Shown here piece after piece: positions 1-7,102 of a stretch of 64,000 nucleotides of DNA. The position numbers were made by a program, and so were the translations under genes. The stretch covers positions 1 through 64,000 of the forward strand of contig SFHK01000001.1 in the NCBI GenBank assembly GCA_004556395.1. Direction: 5' to 3'. Positions within the stretch are counted from its first letter, which is position 1, and each line of letters opens with the position of its first letter. The notes below the pieces were generated by a model, which was given only the letters and a program-made list of their open reading frames with translations, made no database searches and was not told the DNA's origin. Source of the stretch: Clostridiales bacterium. Its GTDB lineage: Bacteria; Bacillota; Clostridia; Christensenellales; Aristaeellaceae.

Positions 1-9
1 CGGAAAGCC

Positions 10-97
10 TGCTCAATTAACGCGGAATCGCTGCTCAATCTCAGCGGAATCCATGCTCAATTTCGCCGGTTTGGCTGCGCAATTTCGGTGGTGTACG
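10..97. repeat. four 22-bp direct repeats, IS21-type transposon end
   Basis: The motif TGCTCAAT (last copy TGCGCAAT) starts at 10, 32, 54 and 76, exactly 22 bp apart, each followed by a GCGGAAT-like or GCCGGTTT-like half. Multiple tandem repeats of about this size at the termini are characteristic of IS21-family elements, where IstA binds them. No istA/istB is inside the window, so the transposase genes would lie to the left of base 1. The family assignment is from the repeat pattern only. Confidence 0.6.
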
Positions 98-313
98 CAG
101 GAACGAATCAGGGCGTTTGTGCGGATGGACGACCATAAAACGCCGGATTATCGCCTCGGGCTATGGGGTGACAGAGGGGAGAAAGGGAAACTATCGCTTC
201 TCTGTTATCCATGCGCCGGAATAAAGGGCGCGTCCGTCAATTCTGTTGGTATGCTTATAGGATTCATACAAAAATGGCGTGTCCCCTGCCGGTGGCAGGG
301 GGACAACGCAAAA
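98..313. other. non-coding stretch next to the IS end
   Basis: No convincing gene is seen: the only longer open frame here has no ribosome-binding site and no recognisable protein. A perfect 8-bp hairpin with loop GGT (CCCCTGCC/GGCAGGGG) lies at 283-301, just before the terminator of the minus-strand genes. Confidence 0.5.
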
Positions 314-342
314 GGGAGCGTTTCGCGCGGCGAAACACTCCC
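314..342 (-). terminator. terminator of the two small minus-strand genes
   Basis: Arms GGGAGCGTTTCGC and GCGAAACACTCCC form a 13-bp stem with one mismatch. It lies 5 bp beyond the stop codon at 348-350, and a short run TTTTG follows on the minus strand. Confidence 0.65.
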
Positions 343-347
343 TAAAA

Positions 348-596
348 TCATTTTAGCCCCAATGAATCGAAAGCCTTATTCACTTCATTTACAAATTGCT
401 TTGCGTTTTCGCTGGTTGCTTTCGTCATTTCATCCTGTGTGGATTGAATGAGATCGCGCTTCAATTCTTCAAAGGCTGCGGCCTCCAGCATCCTTATTTT
501 CATATCGTTGTAGGCGCGAACCTCATTCGGCATCTATGAACCACACGCGCCTATGAGCTGCCGTTGCCGGTTAAGCATAGTCATTTTATTTCTCAT
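348..596 (-). CDS. small element protein, interrupted by in-frame TAG
   Basis: A start ATG at 596 overlaps the stop of the upstream gene (ATGA) and has the Shine-Dalgarno AAGGAG inside that gene. The frame runs 20 codons, hits TAG at 536-534, and continues at once with ATG and 60 more codons without any frameshift, to TGA at 348. The second segment (61 residues from 533) is charged and helical, with FEELKRDLIQSTQDEM-like heptads. No family is recognised. It may be a decayed gene, a gene read through at TAG, or two peptides made by termination and re-initiation at TAGATG. Its location beside a resolvase and an IS end argues for a plasmid- or ICE-type accessory gene. Confidence 0.5.
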
Positions 597-745
597 TGAT
601 ATAACTCCTTTTCTACGGCATCCCGCAACAGTTTGCGGAGTATGCCGGACATCGTTGTGAAATCCTGCTTTGCCATCATCTACAAAGCCATGTATTCCTC
701 GCGCTTCATGCGAACAGAGACGCAAATCAGACTGTTATTTTCCAT
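593..745 (-). CDS. ribbon-helix-helix-like small protein, interrupted by TAG
   Basis: The ATG at 745 is preceded by a strong AGGAGG. The translation begins MENNSLICVSVRMKREEYMAL, meets TAG at 682-680, and continues immediately with ATG ATG and a KQDFTTMSGILRKLLRDAV-like helix pair to TGA at 595-593. A short beta strand (ICVSVRM) followed by two helices resembles ribbon-helix-helix (CopG/MobC-type) DNA-binding proteins, 50 codons in all. It overlaps the next gene by ATGA, so the two were translationally coupled. The internal TAG has the same TAGATG arrangement as in the neighbour. Whether a full-length protein is made is unknown. Confidence 0.5.
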
Positions 746-924
746 ACTGAGATATACCTCCTTCTATTGGTTTCACTATATATGACGGCCAGGCGTATTC
801 TCTTATCCTCTTTCGTCCTCCACCGTTTTTCAAAATCAAAACATCATTTGGTGGGAGCGTGAGCCACACAAAGGCGATATGGGGGTGCGAAAATATTTTT
901 TCCCGAAATTACCCTGCCCCCATG

Positions 925-1047
925 CGTCTCAAATACTATACCTTGTGAGACGGTGAAAAAAACAGCATTTTCGCGTATCACAAACTTGAAAACTATATTT
1001 TGCGACGTATCAAAATGATGATTGACATTGTGATACACTTGTGATAC
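925..1047. promoter_or_regulatory. putative res site / resolvase operator (inverted repeats)
   Basis: A 28-bp interrupted palindrome with arms CGTCTCA and TGAGACG lies at 925-952, the length of a resolvase crossover subsite I. Further copies of a related motif follow: CGTATCA at 974-980 and 1006-1012, TGATAC at 1031-1036 and 1042-1047, and GTATCAC at 1070-1076, just before the recombinase ATG. The pairs 1007-1036 and 1041-1076 form inverted repeats. Several 12-bp-type arms upstream of a small serine recombinase are the organisation of Tn3-type res sites, which also autoregulate the gene. The assignment is inference. Confidence 0.5.
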
Positions 1048-1050
1048 TAT
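1022..1050 (+). promoter_or_regulatory. sigma-70-type promoter of the resolvase gene
   Basis: TTGACA at 1022-1027, a 17-bp spacer, and TACTAT at 1045-1050. The spacer and -10 overlap the TGATAC repeats, so recombinase binding would block its own promoter. Confidence 0.65.
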
Positions 1051-1076
1051 TTGCCTGTCGAAAGGAAGTGTATCAC

Positions 1077-1631
1077 ATGGCACGCATTAAGTATATCCGC
1101 GTCAGCACCAAGGAACAGAACACCGCCCGCCAAGAGCAGGACAAGGCACAGTATGATAAGGTCTATTTGGAGAAAATCAGCGGCAAGGACACCAACCGTC
1201 CGCAACTCCAAGCCATGCTTGACTATGTGCGTGAGGGCGATGTGGTGGAGGTCGAAAGTTATTCCCGCCTCGCAAGAGATACACGCGACCTGCTGAATAT
1301 CATTGATGTACTGAATAAAAAGGGCGTGGCGTTCGTGTCGCAAAAGGAACAGATTGACACCTCAACGCCAGCAGGACGGTTCATGCTGTCTGTGTTCGCC
1401 AGCCTCGCGCAGTTTGAGCGCGAACAAATCCTTTGTAGGCAAGCAGAGGGCATCGCGATAGCAAAGCAGGAGGGGCGCATGGGACGACCTGAAATCAAGC
1501 CCTGCGACAACTTCACCACCATTGTAGAGGCGTGGAAACAGGGCGAAATGACAGCCGTAGAGGCTATGAAACAGGCAGGCATGACAAAGGCGACCTTCTA
1601 TCGCAAGGTCAAGGCAATGGAACAGGCATAA
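1077..1631 (+). CDS. small serine recombinase (resolvase/invertase)
   Basis: This is a 184-residue serine recombinase of the Tn3-resolvase/Hin size class, which cuts and religates DNA through a phosphoserine link. The N-terminal catalytic domain carries the nucleophile in YIRVS (Ser10), the conserved SRLARD segment, and the ASLAQFEREQI stretch at the start of the E helix. The C-terminal 40 residues (from about 140) form a helix-turn-helix (MTKATFYRK). The ATG at 1077 was chosen because GGAAG lies about 8 bp upstream; an upstream in-frame GTG at 1041 falls inside the promoter. It is the only recombinase seen in the element fragment and would resolve cointegrates or dimers; it is not the enzyme expected for tRNA-site integration. 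Confidence 0.9.
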   Translation: MARIKYIRVSTKEQNTARQEQDKAQYDKVYLEKISGKDTNRPQLQAMLDYVREGDVVEVESYSRLARDTRDLLNIIDVLNKKGVAFVSQKEQIDTSTPAGRFMLSVFASLAQFEREQILCRQAEGIAIAKQEGRMGRPEIKPCDNFTTIVEAWKQGEMTAVEAMKQAGMTKATFYRKVKAMEQA

Positions 1632-1638
1632 ACAAAAC

Positions 1639-1672
1639 AGCACCACCAATCCACACAGGGAAAGGTGGTGCT
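1639..1672 (+). terminator. hairpin after the resolvase gene
   Basis: AGCACCACC and GGTGGTGCT form a perfect 9-bp stem starting 8 bp after the stop. The following T-tract is weak (TCTGCTATT), so termination may be partial. Confidence 0.55.
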
Positions 1673-1806
1673 TCTGCTATTGGCATGTCAAAAATGTTGG
1701 TCTCCGTTATGAATACAAACAAAAATGGCAGGGGTTTATGAAAACAGCATCCATCAATGGAGGGTCATTGTCGTATTTGTTATAGATTGTGCGTGTGTGC
1801 TGACCC

Positions 1807-1835
1807 TTGACGAATCAGCAGGGAAACTTTATACT
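1807..1835 (+). promoter_or_regulatory. strong promoter at the element edge
   Basis: TTGACG at 1807-1812, a 17-bp spacer and TATACT at 1830-1835. It faces the tRNA-Trp fragment 65 bp downstream. No gene starts soon after it inside the element, so it could serve an excised circular form or fire out into the chromosome. Confidence 0.5.
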
Positions 1836-1897
1836 ATTAGTGCGAATGAGGCTGGAAGCAGGGCGCATAAGGCCGCAGGTGCGTCAGCACCTGTCGT

Positions 1898-1943
1898 GTG
1901 GTCTCCAAAACCTTTGTTGAGGGTTCGAATCCTTCTGCCCCTG
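1898..1943 (+). other. 3' half of tRNA-Trp(CCA): attachment-site junction
   Basis: From about 1899 the sequence reads as the anticodon loop CTCCAAA, the 3' anticodon strand, a variable region, a T-arm (GAGGG/CCTTC around TTCGAAT) and the 3' acceptor strand TGCCCCT plus discriminator G. The 5' acceptor, D-arm and 5' anticodon strand expected from tRNA-Trp are missing; upstream instead lies a perfect hairpin CAGGTGC-GTCA-GCACCTG (1875-1892). A tRNA cut in the anticodon region is the usual footprint of tyrosine-integrase insertion, so this is read as the displaced half at the right end of an integrated element. The restored tRNA would lie left of the window. Confidence 0.75.
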
Positions 1944-2085
1944 TATCTTTCTTCTATACGATTTGCTGCAAACAGGTCGTATATTTTTATGCATTCTTTT
2001 CTGCAGATTTCTCAGGTTTCCCGGCTGGCGATCGGTTTTTACAATGCTGTGATATACTTTTTTTATAAACGAAGGGAGCGAGCGT

Positions 2086-3285
2086 ATGAAATTTGCCAAG
2101 GAGAACATGAAGCAGATTTTGCTGATTATTGTATTCACAGCGCTTTTGATTTTCGCGCTGGTGAATTTTCCGGTGCTGCTGGCGTTGCTGGGCGGGCTAT
2201 ACAGGATTTTGTCGCCGTTCCTTGCCGGGTTCTGCGTGGCGTTTATCATGAACGAGCTTCTGAAGGCGCTGGAGAAGCTATGGGACAGGCTGGGCGCGCA
2301 CGGGAAGCGACGGCGCAGCGAGGCGTTCCGCCGCAAGGCGAAGCGTCCGGTGTGTCTGGCGCTCAGCGTGATTCTGGTGCTGGGCATGATCTCGGCGATG
2401 TTCCTGATCATCATTCCGGAAATCAAAAGCACGATTACGCTGATTTCCGACTCCATGCCGGAATACGTGCAGGAGACGGAGGCGTGGATTGCGAGGGTTT
2501 CCGACTTTCTGCGCGTGCACGGCATTGACGTGCCGAAATACGATATTGACATTGCGAAAATCGCAGACCGGATTACGAAATCCCTGAGCAACATGGGCGC
2601 GTCGCTTTTCAATATGACGGTGAACGCGACCACGTCCATTGTTTCTTCCATTTATGATGTGCTGCTTTCCTTCGTGTTCGCGATTTATCTGCTTGCGCAG
2701 AAGGAAAAGCTGATTTCACAGGGACAGCGCATTCTGTACGCGATTCTGCCGGACAAGCACTACGAACGCCTGACGGGCATTCTGCGGCTGTCCAACCACA
2801 CATTTTCAAGCTTCGTCTCCGGCCAACTGACGGAGGCCGTGATTCTGGGCGTGCTGTGCTTTATCGGCATGCTGCTCTTCCGCATGCCGTATGCCGCGGC
2901 GGCCTCCATATTGGTGGGCTTCACGGCGTTGATTCCGCTGCTCGGTTCGTTCATCGGCACGGGCATCGGCGCGTTTCTGATTCTGTTTGTCGACCCGCCC
3001 AAGGCGCTCGGCTTCATTCTGTTCATTATCGTGCTCCAGCAGCTGGAGGGCAACCTCATCTATCCCAAGGTGGTCGGCAAGTCGGTGGGACTGCCGGGCA
3101 TCTGGGTGCTGGTGTCGGTAACGGTGGGCGGCGACGCGTTCGGCGTGATGGGCATGCTGGTGGGCGTGCCGATCTGCTCCGTGGCCTATACGCTGGCACG
3201 CGAATTTATCCGCCGCAGGGTTGAACGAAAGCAGCAGCGGGTGCGCGAGGGGGATAACAAGAAACTTGACAAACAGAAAGGTTGA
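2086..3285 (+). CDS. AI-2E family transporter (YhhT/TqsA/PerM-like permease)
   Basis: A 399-residue polytopic membrane protein of the AI-2E/DUF20 family. Hydrophobic segments sit near residues 10-30, 35-55, 85-105, 180-205 and a cluster at 245-375, the usual pair-gap-cluster pattern. The family motif GNLIYPKVVGKSVGLP and the following VSVTVGGDAFGVMGMLVGVP are intact. Substrates vary across the family (autoinducer export, Na+/H+ exchange, other organic solutes), so the cargo cannot be given. GAAGGGAG precedes the ATG. It is the first chromosomal gene after the element junction. The promoter of the next transcription unit overlaps its stop codon. A second paralogue lies at 44450-45721. Confidence 0.9.
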   Translation: MKFAKENMKQILLIIVFTALLIFALVNFPVLLALLGGLYRILSPFLAGFCVAFIMNELLKALEKLWDRLGAHGKRRRSEAFRRKAKRPVCLALSVILVLGMISAMFLIIIPEIKSTITLISDSMPEYVQETEAWIARVSDFLRVHGIDVPKYDIDIAKIADRITKSLSNMGASLFNMTVNATTSIVSSIYDVLLSFVFAIYLLAQKEKLISQGQRILYAILPDKHYERLTGILRLSNHTFSSFVSGQLTEAVILGVLCFIGMLLFRMPYAAAASILVGFTALIPLLGSFIGTGIGAFLILFVDPPKALGFILFIIVLQQLEGNLIYPKVVGKSVGLPGIWVLVSVTVGGDAFGVMGMLVGVPICSVAYTLAREFIRRRVERKQQRVREGDNKKLDKQKG

Positions 3286-3310
3286 CGGATGAAACTCTCT
3301 CCTGTATAAT
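3282..3310 (+). promoter_or_regulatory. promoter of the Na/Pi symporter unit
   Basis: TTGACG at 3282-3287, a 17-bp spacer and a perfect TATAAT at 3305-3310. Right after the -10, a 13-bp sequence GGAYAAAGATACG occurs twice (from 3311 and from 3332), about two helical turns apart, a possible operator around the transcription start. Confidence 0.75.
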
Positions 3311-3364
3311 GGATAAAGATACGTATGAAATGGACAAAGATACGCACGATAGGGGAGATTCGGT

Positions 3365-3421
3365 ATGAGCGCAGGATGCATGCGTTTGCGAAGAATCTCG
3401 CGCGGTTTCTTTCGGGAGTAA
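3365..3421 (+). CDS. 18-codon leader ORF before the symporter gene
   Basis: ATG at 3365 with AGGGGAG 8 bp upstream encodes MSAGCMRLRRISRGFFRE and ends in TAA at 3419-3421. It begins about 50 nt after the predicted transcription start and ends 56 bp before the symporter ATG. Five of 18 codons are arginine. It lies just upstream of two mutually exclusive hairpins, the layout of a translational leader. Expression is unproven. Confidence 0.35.
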   Translation: MSAGCMRLRRISRGFFRE

Positions 3422-3422
3422 A

Positions 3423-3457
3423 CTCGTCTCAGGGAGACGTGATTGGATAGAGACGAG
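3423..3457 (+). promoter_or_regulatory. alternative hairpins between leader ORF and symporter gene
   Basis: CTCGTCTC (3423-3430) can pair with GAGACGAG (3450-3457); part of the same strand, CGTCTC (3425-3430), can instead pair with GAGACG at 3434-3439 across an AGG loop. Only one can form at a time. There is no poly-T, so an effect on translation or mRNA processing is more likely than termination. Confidence 0.4.
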
Positions 3458-3477
3458 ACCAGAAAGGAAGATGCGCG

Positions 3478-5100
3478 ATGTCATTTGAGGAAATGCTGCT
3501 TTTCATCGTGAAGCTGCTTGCGGGAACGGGCGTGTTCCTCGTCGGCGTGTATTTGCTGACGTCGAATATCGAACAGCTTGCAACCGGAAGAATCAAACAG
3601 CTGTTTGGAAAAACCGCGAACAAACGCCTTGTGAACGTCGGAATCGGCGCGGCGTCCACAGCGTTGATTCAAAGCTCCGGCGTAACCACGGTATTGATCG
3701 TCGGCTTCGTAAACGTCGGAGTCATGAACCTGTATCAGGCTACGGCAATGATCATGGGCGCGAACATCGGTACCACGATCACCGCGCAGATTGCCGCCCT
3801 CAGCGCGTTTCCCATCACCACATATATTCAGATTCTCGTGTTCGCGGGCATGATGCTCAGCATGGTCTGTGAAAACGATAACGTTCAGAAGGCCGGTTAC
3901 ATTCTTGCCGGTTTCGGATTGATTTTTATTGGTCTCGAGCTCATGTCGGCTTCCATGAAGGCCAACCGGGACGCCGTTCAAAACATTTTCGCCGTTGTCA
4001 CGAGTCCGTTCCTTCTTTTCCTGATTGGTATTTTCCTTACGGCGCTGGTGCAGTCCAGCTCGGTTACCACCTCTGTGATCATCGCCATGTCCGTCGCGGG
4101 GCTTCAGATTGGCTCCGGCGGAAACGAAGTGCTCTTCATTATTTTAGGCACGAATATCGGCTCCTGCGTCACGGCGCTGATGTCCTCCTTCGGCGCGGGC
4201 GCGAACGCGCGGCGGGCCAGTCTGATTCACCTTCTGTTCAATACGTTCGGCTCCGTCATCTTCTTTACGCTTCTGATGGTGTGGCCGTCGTTCATGGAGG
4301 TCACGTTCCGCCGCTGGTTTGACGCGACGGCCACGCAGATTGCCATGTTCCACACCTTCTTCAACACGGTCTGCACCGTCCTGTTCCTGCCGTTCTGCAG
4401 CGTGTTTGTGAAGATTTCCCAAATTCTGATCAAGGATAAGAAGCGCAAAAAGGCCGTGGAAACCTATCTGGACGAGCGCATGCTGTCCTCTCCGTCGCTG
4501 GCGCTTTCGCAAATTGAGAAGGAAATGGTTCTGCTGGCGGATATTTCCATGGACGCCTTCCGAAAGTCCTATCGTTCCTTCAGCGAGCGCGAGCCGTCGC
4601 TCATCGGGCCGACACATAAGCTGATCGAGCGCGCCAACGAAATGAGCCAGAACATCGTGAACTACCTGATCCGCCTGTCGGCGCAGAGTAAGCTGTCCGA
4701 GGAGAAGGATATTTCCGACATTCACAGCAACATCGGCGACATTATGCGTATCGCGGAAATCGCCGACAACCTGACCAAGTACACGCGCCGTTCGATTGAC
4801 CAGAATCTGGTTTTCTCCGACAGCGTGAAGACCGAGCTTCGCAAGATGGTGGAAAAGATCGAGGAGCTGTTTACGCTTACCAAGAAGATCATCGTCGAGC
4901 GGGATAAGGCGTTGCTGCCGCAGATCGACAGCACGGAGGATGAGATCGACGCTTTCCGCAAGCGCCTGATCGACAGCCATATCGAGCGCCTGAACACCGG
5001 CGAATGCCGTCCGGAGTCCAGCAGCGTGTTTATCAATCTGGTTTCCAATCTGGAGCGTCTCGGCGACCACCTGACGTACATCGCGCATACGGTTCAGTAA
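3478..5100 (+). CDS. Na/Pi cotransporter family protein with PhoU-like domain
   Basis: A 540-residue NptA/YjbB-type transporter that would import inorganic phosphate with sodium. The membrane half (about 1-320) shows the two inverted QSS repeats typical of the family, QSSGVTT near residue 65 and QSSSVTT near 191, each followed by a GANIGTT or GTNIGSC motif. The C-terminal half (about 335-540) is a helical PhoU-like regulatory domain. It has its own promoter, a leader ORF and alternative hairpins upstream. The SD AAGGAAG precedes the ATG at 3478. Together with Pst and Phn elsewhere in the window it is one of three phosphorus import routes. Confidence 0.92.
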   Translation: MSFEEMLLFIVKLLAGTGVFLVGVYLLTSNIEQLATGRIKQLFGKTANKRLVNVGIGAASTALIQSSGVTTVLIVGFVNVGVMNLYQATAMIMGANIGTTITAQIAALSAFPITTYIQILVFAGMMLSMVCENDNVQKAGYILAGFGLIFIGLELMSASMKANRDAVQNIFAVVTSPFLLFLIGIFLTALVQSSSVTTSVIIAMSVAGLQIGSGGNEVLFIILGTNIGSCVTALMSSFGAGANARRASLIHLLFNTFGSVIFFTLLMVWPSFMEVTFRRWFDATATQIAMFHTFFNTVCTVLFLPFCSVFVKISQILIKDKKRKKAVETYLDERMLSSPSLALSQIEKEMVLLADISMDAFRKSYRSFSEREPSLIGPTHKLIERANEMSQNIVNYLIRLSAQSKLSEEKDISDIHSNIGDIMRIAEIADNLTKYTRRSIDQNLVFSDSVKTELRKMVEKIEELFTLTKKIIVERDKALLPQIDSTEDEIDAFRKRLIDSHIERLNTGECRPESSSVFINLVSNLERLGDHLTYIAHTVQ

Positions 5101-5109
5101 AGGACGCAC

Positions 5110-5144
5110 AAAAGCGCCGCCCGATAGCAGGGGCGGCGCTTTTT
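5110..5144. terminator. bidirectional terminator
   Basis: AAAGCGCCGCCC and GGGCGGCGCTTT arms around a short loop, with a T-run on the plus strand and A-run (T-run on the minus strand) on the other side. It separates the convergent symporter gene and TetM-like gene. Confidence 0.9.
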
Positions 5145-5155
5145 GCGTGGAACGA

Positions 5156-7102
5156 TCAATCGAAGATTCCGCCGTCCAGTGCGTTTCGGGCGGCGAGGAT
5201 GTATTTCGCAGTGTCAAGCGGATCAACACCGCGGCGGGGACAGCATTTGTCCGGCGCGAATTCGCAGGCGCGGTAACTCTTTATGCGCGTGGTCATCAGC
5301 CCGCGGCCGGAGGTGATCCGGCTGAAGCGGGTAGGGAAGTCGTAGCTGTCCGCGGCGGGCACCTCGCAGATCAGCGTCATTCGGCCGTTCTGCGCCGTGG
5401 TCGAAACGACGCTCCCGCGCATGCCGTTGATTTCCCCGATCAGCTTTCCTGCCATGTCCTCGTCGGCCTCCAGATTCATTTCCAGAATCGGCTCCAGCAG
5501 CTCGCTTCCGCCGCGGCGCAGACCGTCCATGAAGGCCATGGGCGTGGCGATGATGAAATCCAGCGGGTGCGTGTGAATCTCGTGATCGCCGCCGCCGACA
5601 AGGCGGATATGCACGTCGTCCACCTGCCAGCCGAACAGACCCTGCCGCGTGGCCAAGGGAATTGCCTGCGCGATCTGATGCTGGTAGCGCGGCTTGATGT
5701 CCCGCGGGGATACAAGGCTTTCAAACGAAACGCCGCTGCCGCGCGGCGCGGGTTCGATTTCAAACTTGATCACCGCCCAGCAGGGCTTGGGCATCGTGTA
5801 GGCCACAAAGCCGACCGCGGCGCTTTTGATCGTCTCACGGTATATGACGGTGGGCGGCATGAATTCGACGGTGATGGAGAAGCGGGAGGCGAGCTCTTCC
5901 TTCAGCACTTCAATCTGAATCGTGCCCATCAGCTTCACATGTGGCGCGCCTTCCAGCATGGTTACGCTCAGAAGCGGGTCCTCCGCCGACAGCTGATCGA
6001 GCGCGCGCTTCAGCGCGGGCAGATTCTCCGGCGTATCGGGAACGACCTTCGCCATAAAGACCGGCTCGCGGAATTCTCCGGCATGGATGCGCTCGGGAAG
6101 AAGCGCCGGATCGCCGAGCACCTGCCCGGTTCGCACATTGCCCAGCCCGTACACGCAGGCAATGTCGCCCGCGCGCATTTCGCCGGTATCCTCGCCGCGC
6201 CCGTCCGCGCCAAGGGAGCGAATCTGCGTGATTTTGCGCTCGACGGAACGATCCCCCTCGGCGTACGCGTTTTCCTCGTGAACAAGCAGGCGCAGCGTGT
6301 CACGGTTTCGAAGCGAGCCGCCGTACAGACGCACCCACGCGGCACGCCCCATGGAAGCGTCGGCTTCCACGCTGAATACCACGCCGGACAGCGGCGCGTC
6401 GGCGGAACCCGTTGGAGAGGGAAGCATGTCGACGATGCCGTCGAGCAGCGCGTCGATGCCGTCGCCGGTCAGCGCGCTTCCGCGCAGGATGGGAACGCAC
6501 AGGCCCTTCTGAATCAGCGGGAACAGACGGGCGTTCAGCCGGTCGTCCGGCCACAGCACGCCGTCCATGTAGCTGGCGAGCGCGTCGTCGTCCTGTTCGG
6601 AAACGGCGGCCATGCGCGCTTCCGCGTCGGAAAGGTCGAACGTTTTCGGGCACAGGCGCTGGCGAATCTGCGAAAGCGCGCCTGAAAAATCGGCCGTCGG
6701 CCGATCCATCTTGTTCACGAAGATCAGAAGGGGAATTTTATGGCGGGACAGGTAGCGGTACAGCGTTTCTGTCTGCGGCTGCACGCCGTCCACGCCGGAA
6801 ACAACTAAAATCGCCCCGTCGATTGCCCATAGGCCGCGCTCGATTTCTCCGGCGAAATCGACGTGACCGGGCGTGTCGACGAGGTGAATGTCCGTATTTC
6901 GCCAGCGAAGCGGCGCGCATGCGGTTTTTACGCTGATGCGGCGGCGGCGCTCCACGGCGAGACGGTCGGTATGCGCCGTTCCGGCGTCGACCGCGCCCGC
7001 CGAACGGATGACGCCGCAGCGGACGAGCATCCGTTCGGAAAGCGTGGTCTTGCCCGCGTCAACGTGCGCGAAAATGCCAATGTTGCGTACGTCAGCGGTC
7101 AT
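5156..7102 (-). CDS. TetM/EF-G-like GTPase (ribosomal protection family)
   Basis: A 648-residue translational GTPase close in length to TetM. G-motifs are present: AHVDAGKTT (G1, about residues 12-20), DTPGH (G3) and NKMD (G4). Later domains follow the TetM/TetO order: a beta-barrel domain II, domain III, a domain IV with LLEPILEMNLEADE, and a C-terminal GRGLMTTRIKSY segment in place of the longer EF-G tail. Known relatives displace tetracycline from the ribosome, but divergent chromosomal copies may have a housekeeping role. It starts 11 bp inside cinA and base composition matches its neighbours, so it does not look newly acquired. Whether it confers resistance cannot be read from the sequence. 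Confidence 0.85.
   Translation of the reverse strand: MTADVRNIGIFAHVDAGKTTLSERMLVRCGVIRSAGAVDAGTAHTDRLAVERRRRISVKTACAPLRWRNTDIHLVDTPGHVDFAGEIERGLWAIDGAILVVSGVDGVQPQTETLYRYLSRHKIPLLIFVNKMDRPTADFSGALSQIRQRLCPKTFDLSDAEARMAAVSEQDDDALASYMDGVLWPDDRLNARLFPLIQKGLCVPILRGSALTGDGIDALLDGIVDMLPSPTGSADAPLSGVVFSVEADASMGRAAWVRLYGGSLRNRDTLRLLVHEENAYAEGDRSVERKITQIRSLGADGRGEDTGEMRAGDIACVYGLGNVRTGQVLGDPALLPERIHAGEFREPVFMAKVVPDTPENLPALKRALDQLSAEDPLLSVTMLEGAPHVKLMGTIQIEVLKEELASRFSITVEFMPPTVIYRETIKSAAVGFVAYTMPKPCWAVIKFEIEPAPRGSGVSFESLVSPRDIKPRYQHQIAQAIPLATRQGLFGWQVDDVHIRLVGGGDHEIHTHPLDFIIATPMAFMDGLRRGGSELLEPILEMNLEADEDMAGKLIGEINGMRGSVVSTTAQNGRMTLICEVPAADSYDFPTRFSRITSGRGLMTTRIKSYRACEFAPDKCCPRRGVDPLDTAKYILAARNALDGGIFD

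Noticed and set aside
348..745. Genome-wide reassignment of TAG
   Set aside because: Normal chromosomal genes in the window end with TAG (50430-50432 and 51804-51806) in the expected positions of full-length proteins.
1077..1631. The serine recombinase as the integrase that used the tRNA-Trp site
   Set aside because: It is of resolvase size; tRNA anticodon-region insertion is typical of tyrosine integrases, so the integrase gene is presumably outside the window.
1725..2528. A plus-strand frame running through the tRNA-Trp fragment into the AI-2E gene
   Set aside because: Its product is a translation of tRNA sequence followed by an out-of-frame reading of the permease; no SD.
5156..7102. An acquired tetracycline-resistance gene
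   Set aside because: No mobile-element signature flanks it, it is embedded by overlap in a housekeeping operon, and its codon and GC style match the neighbours.
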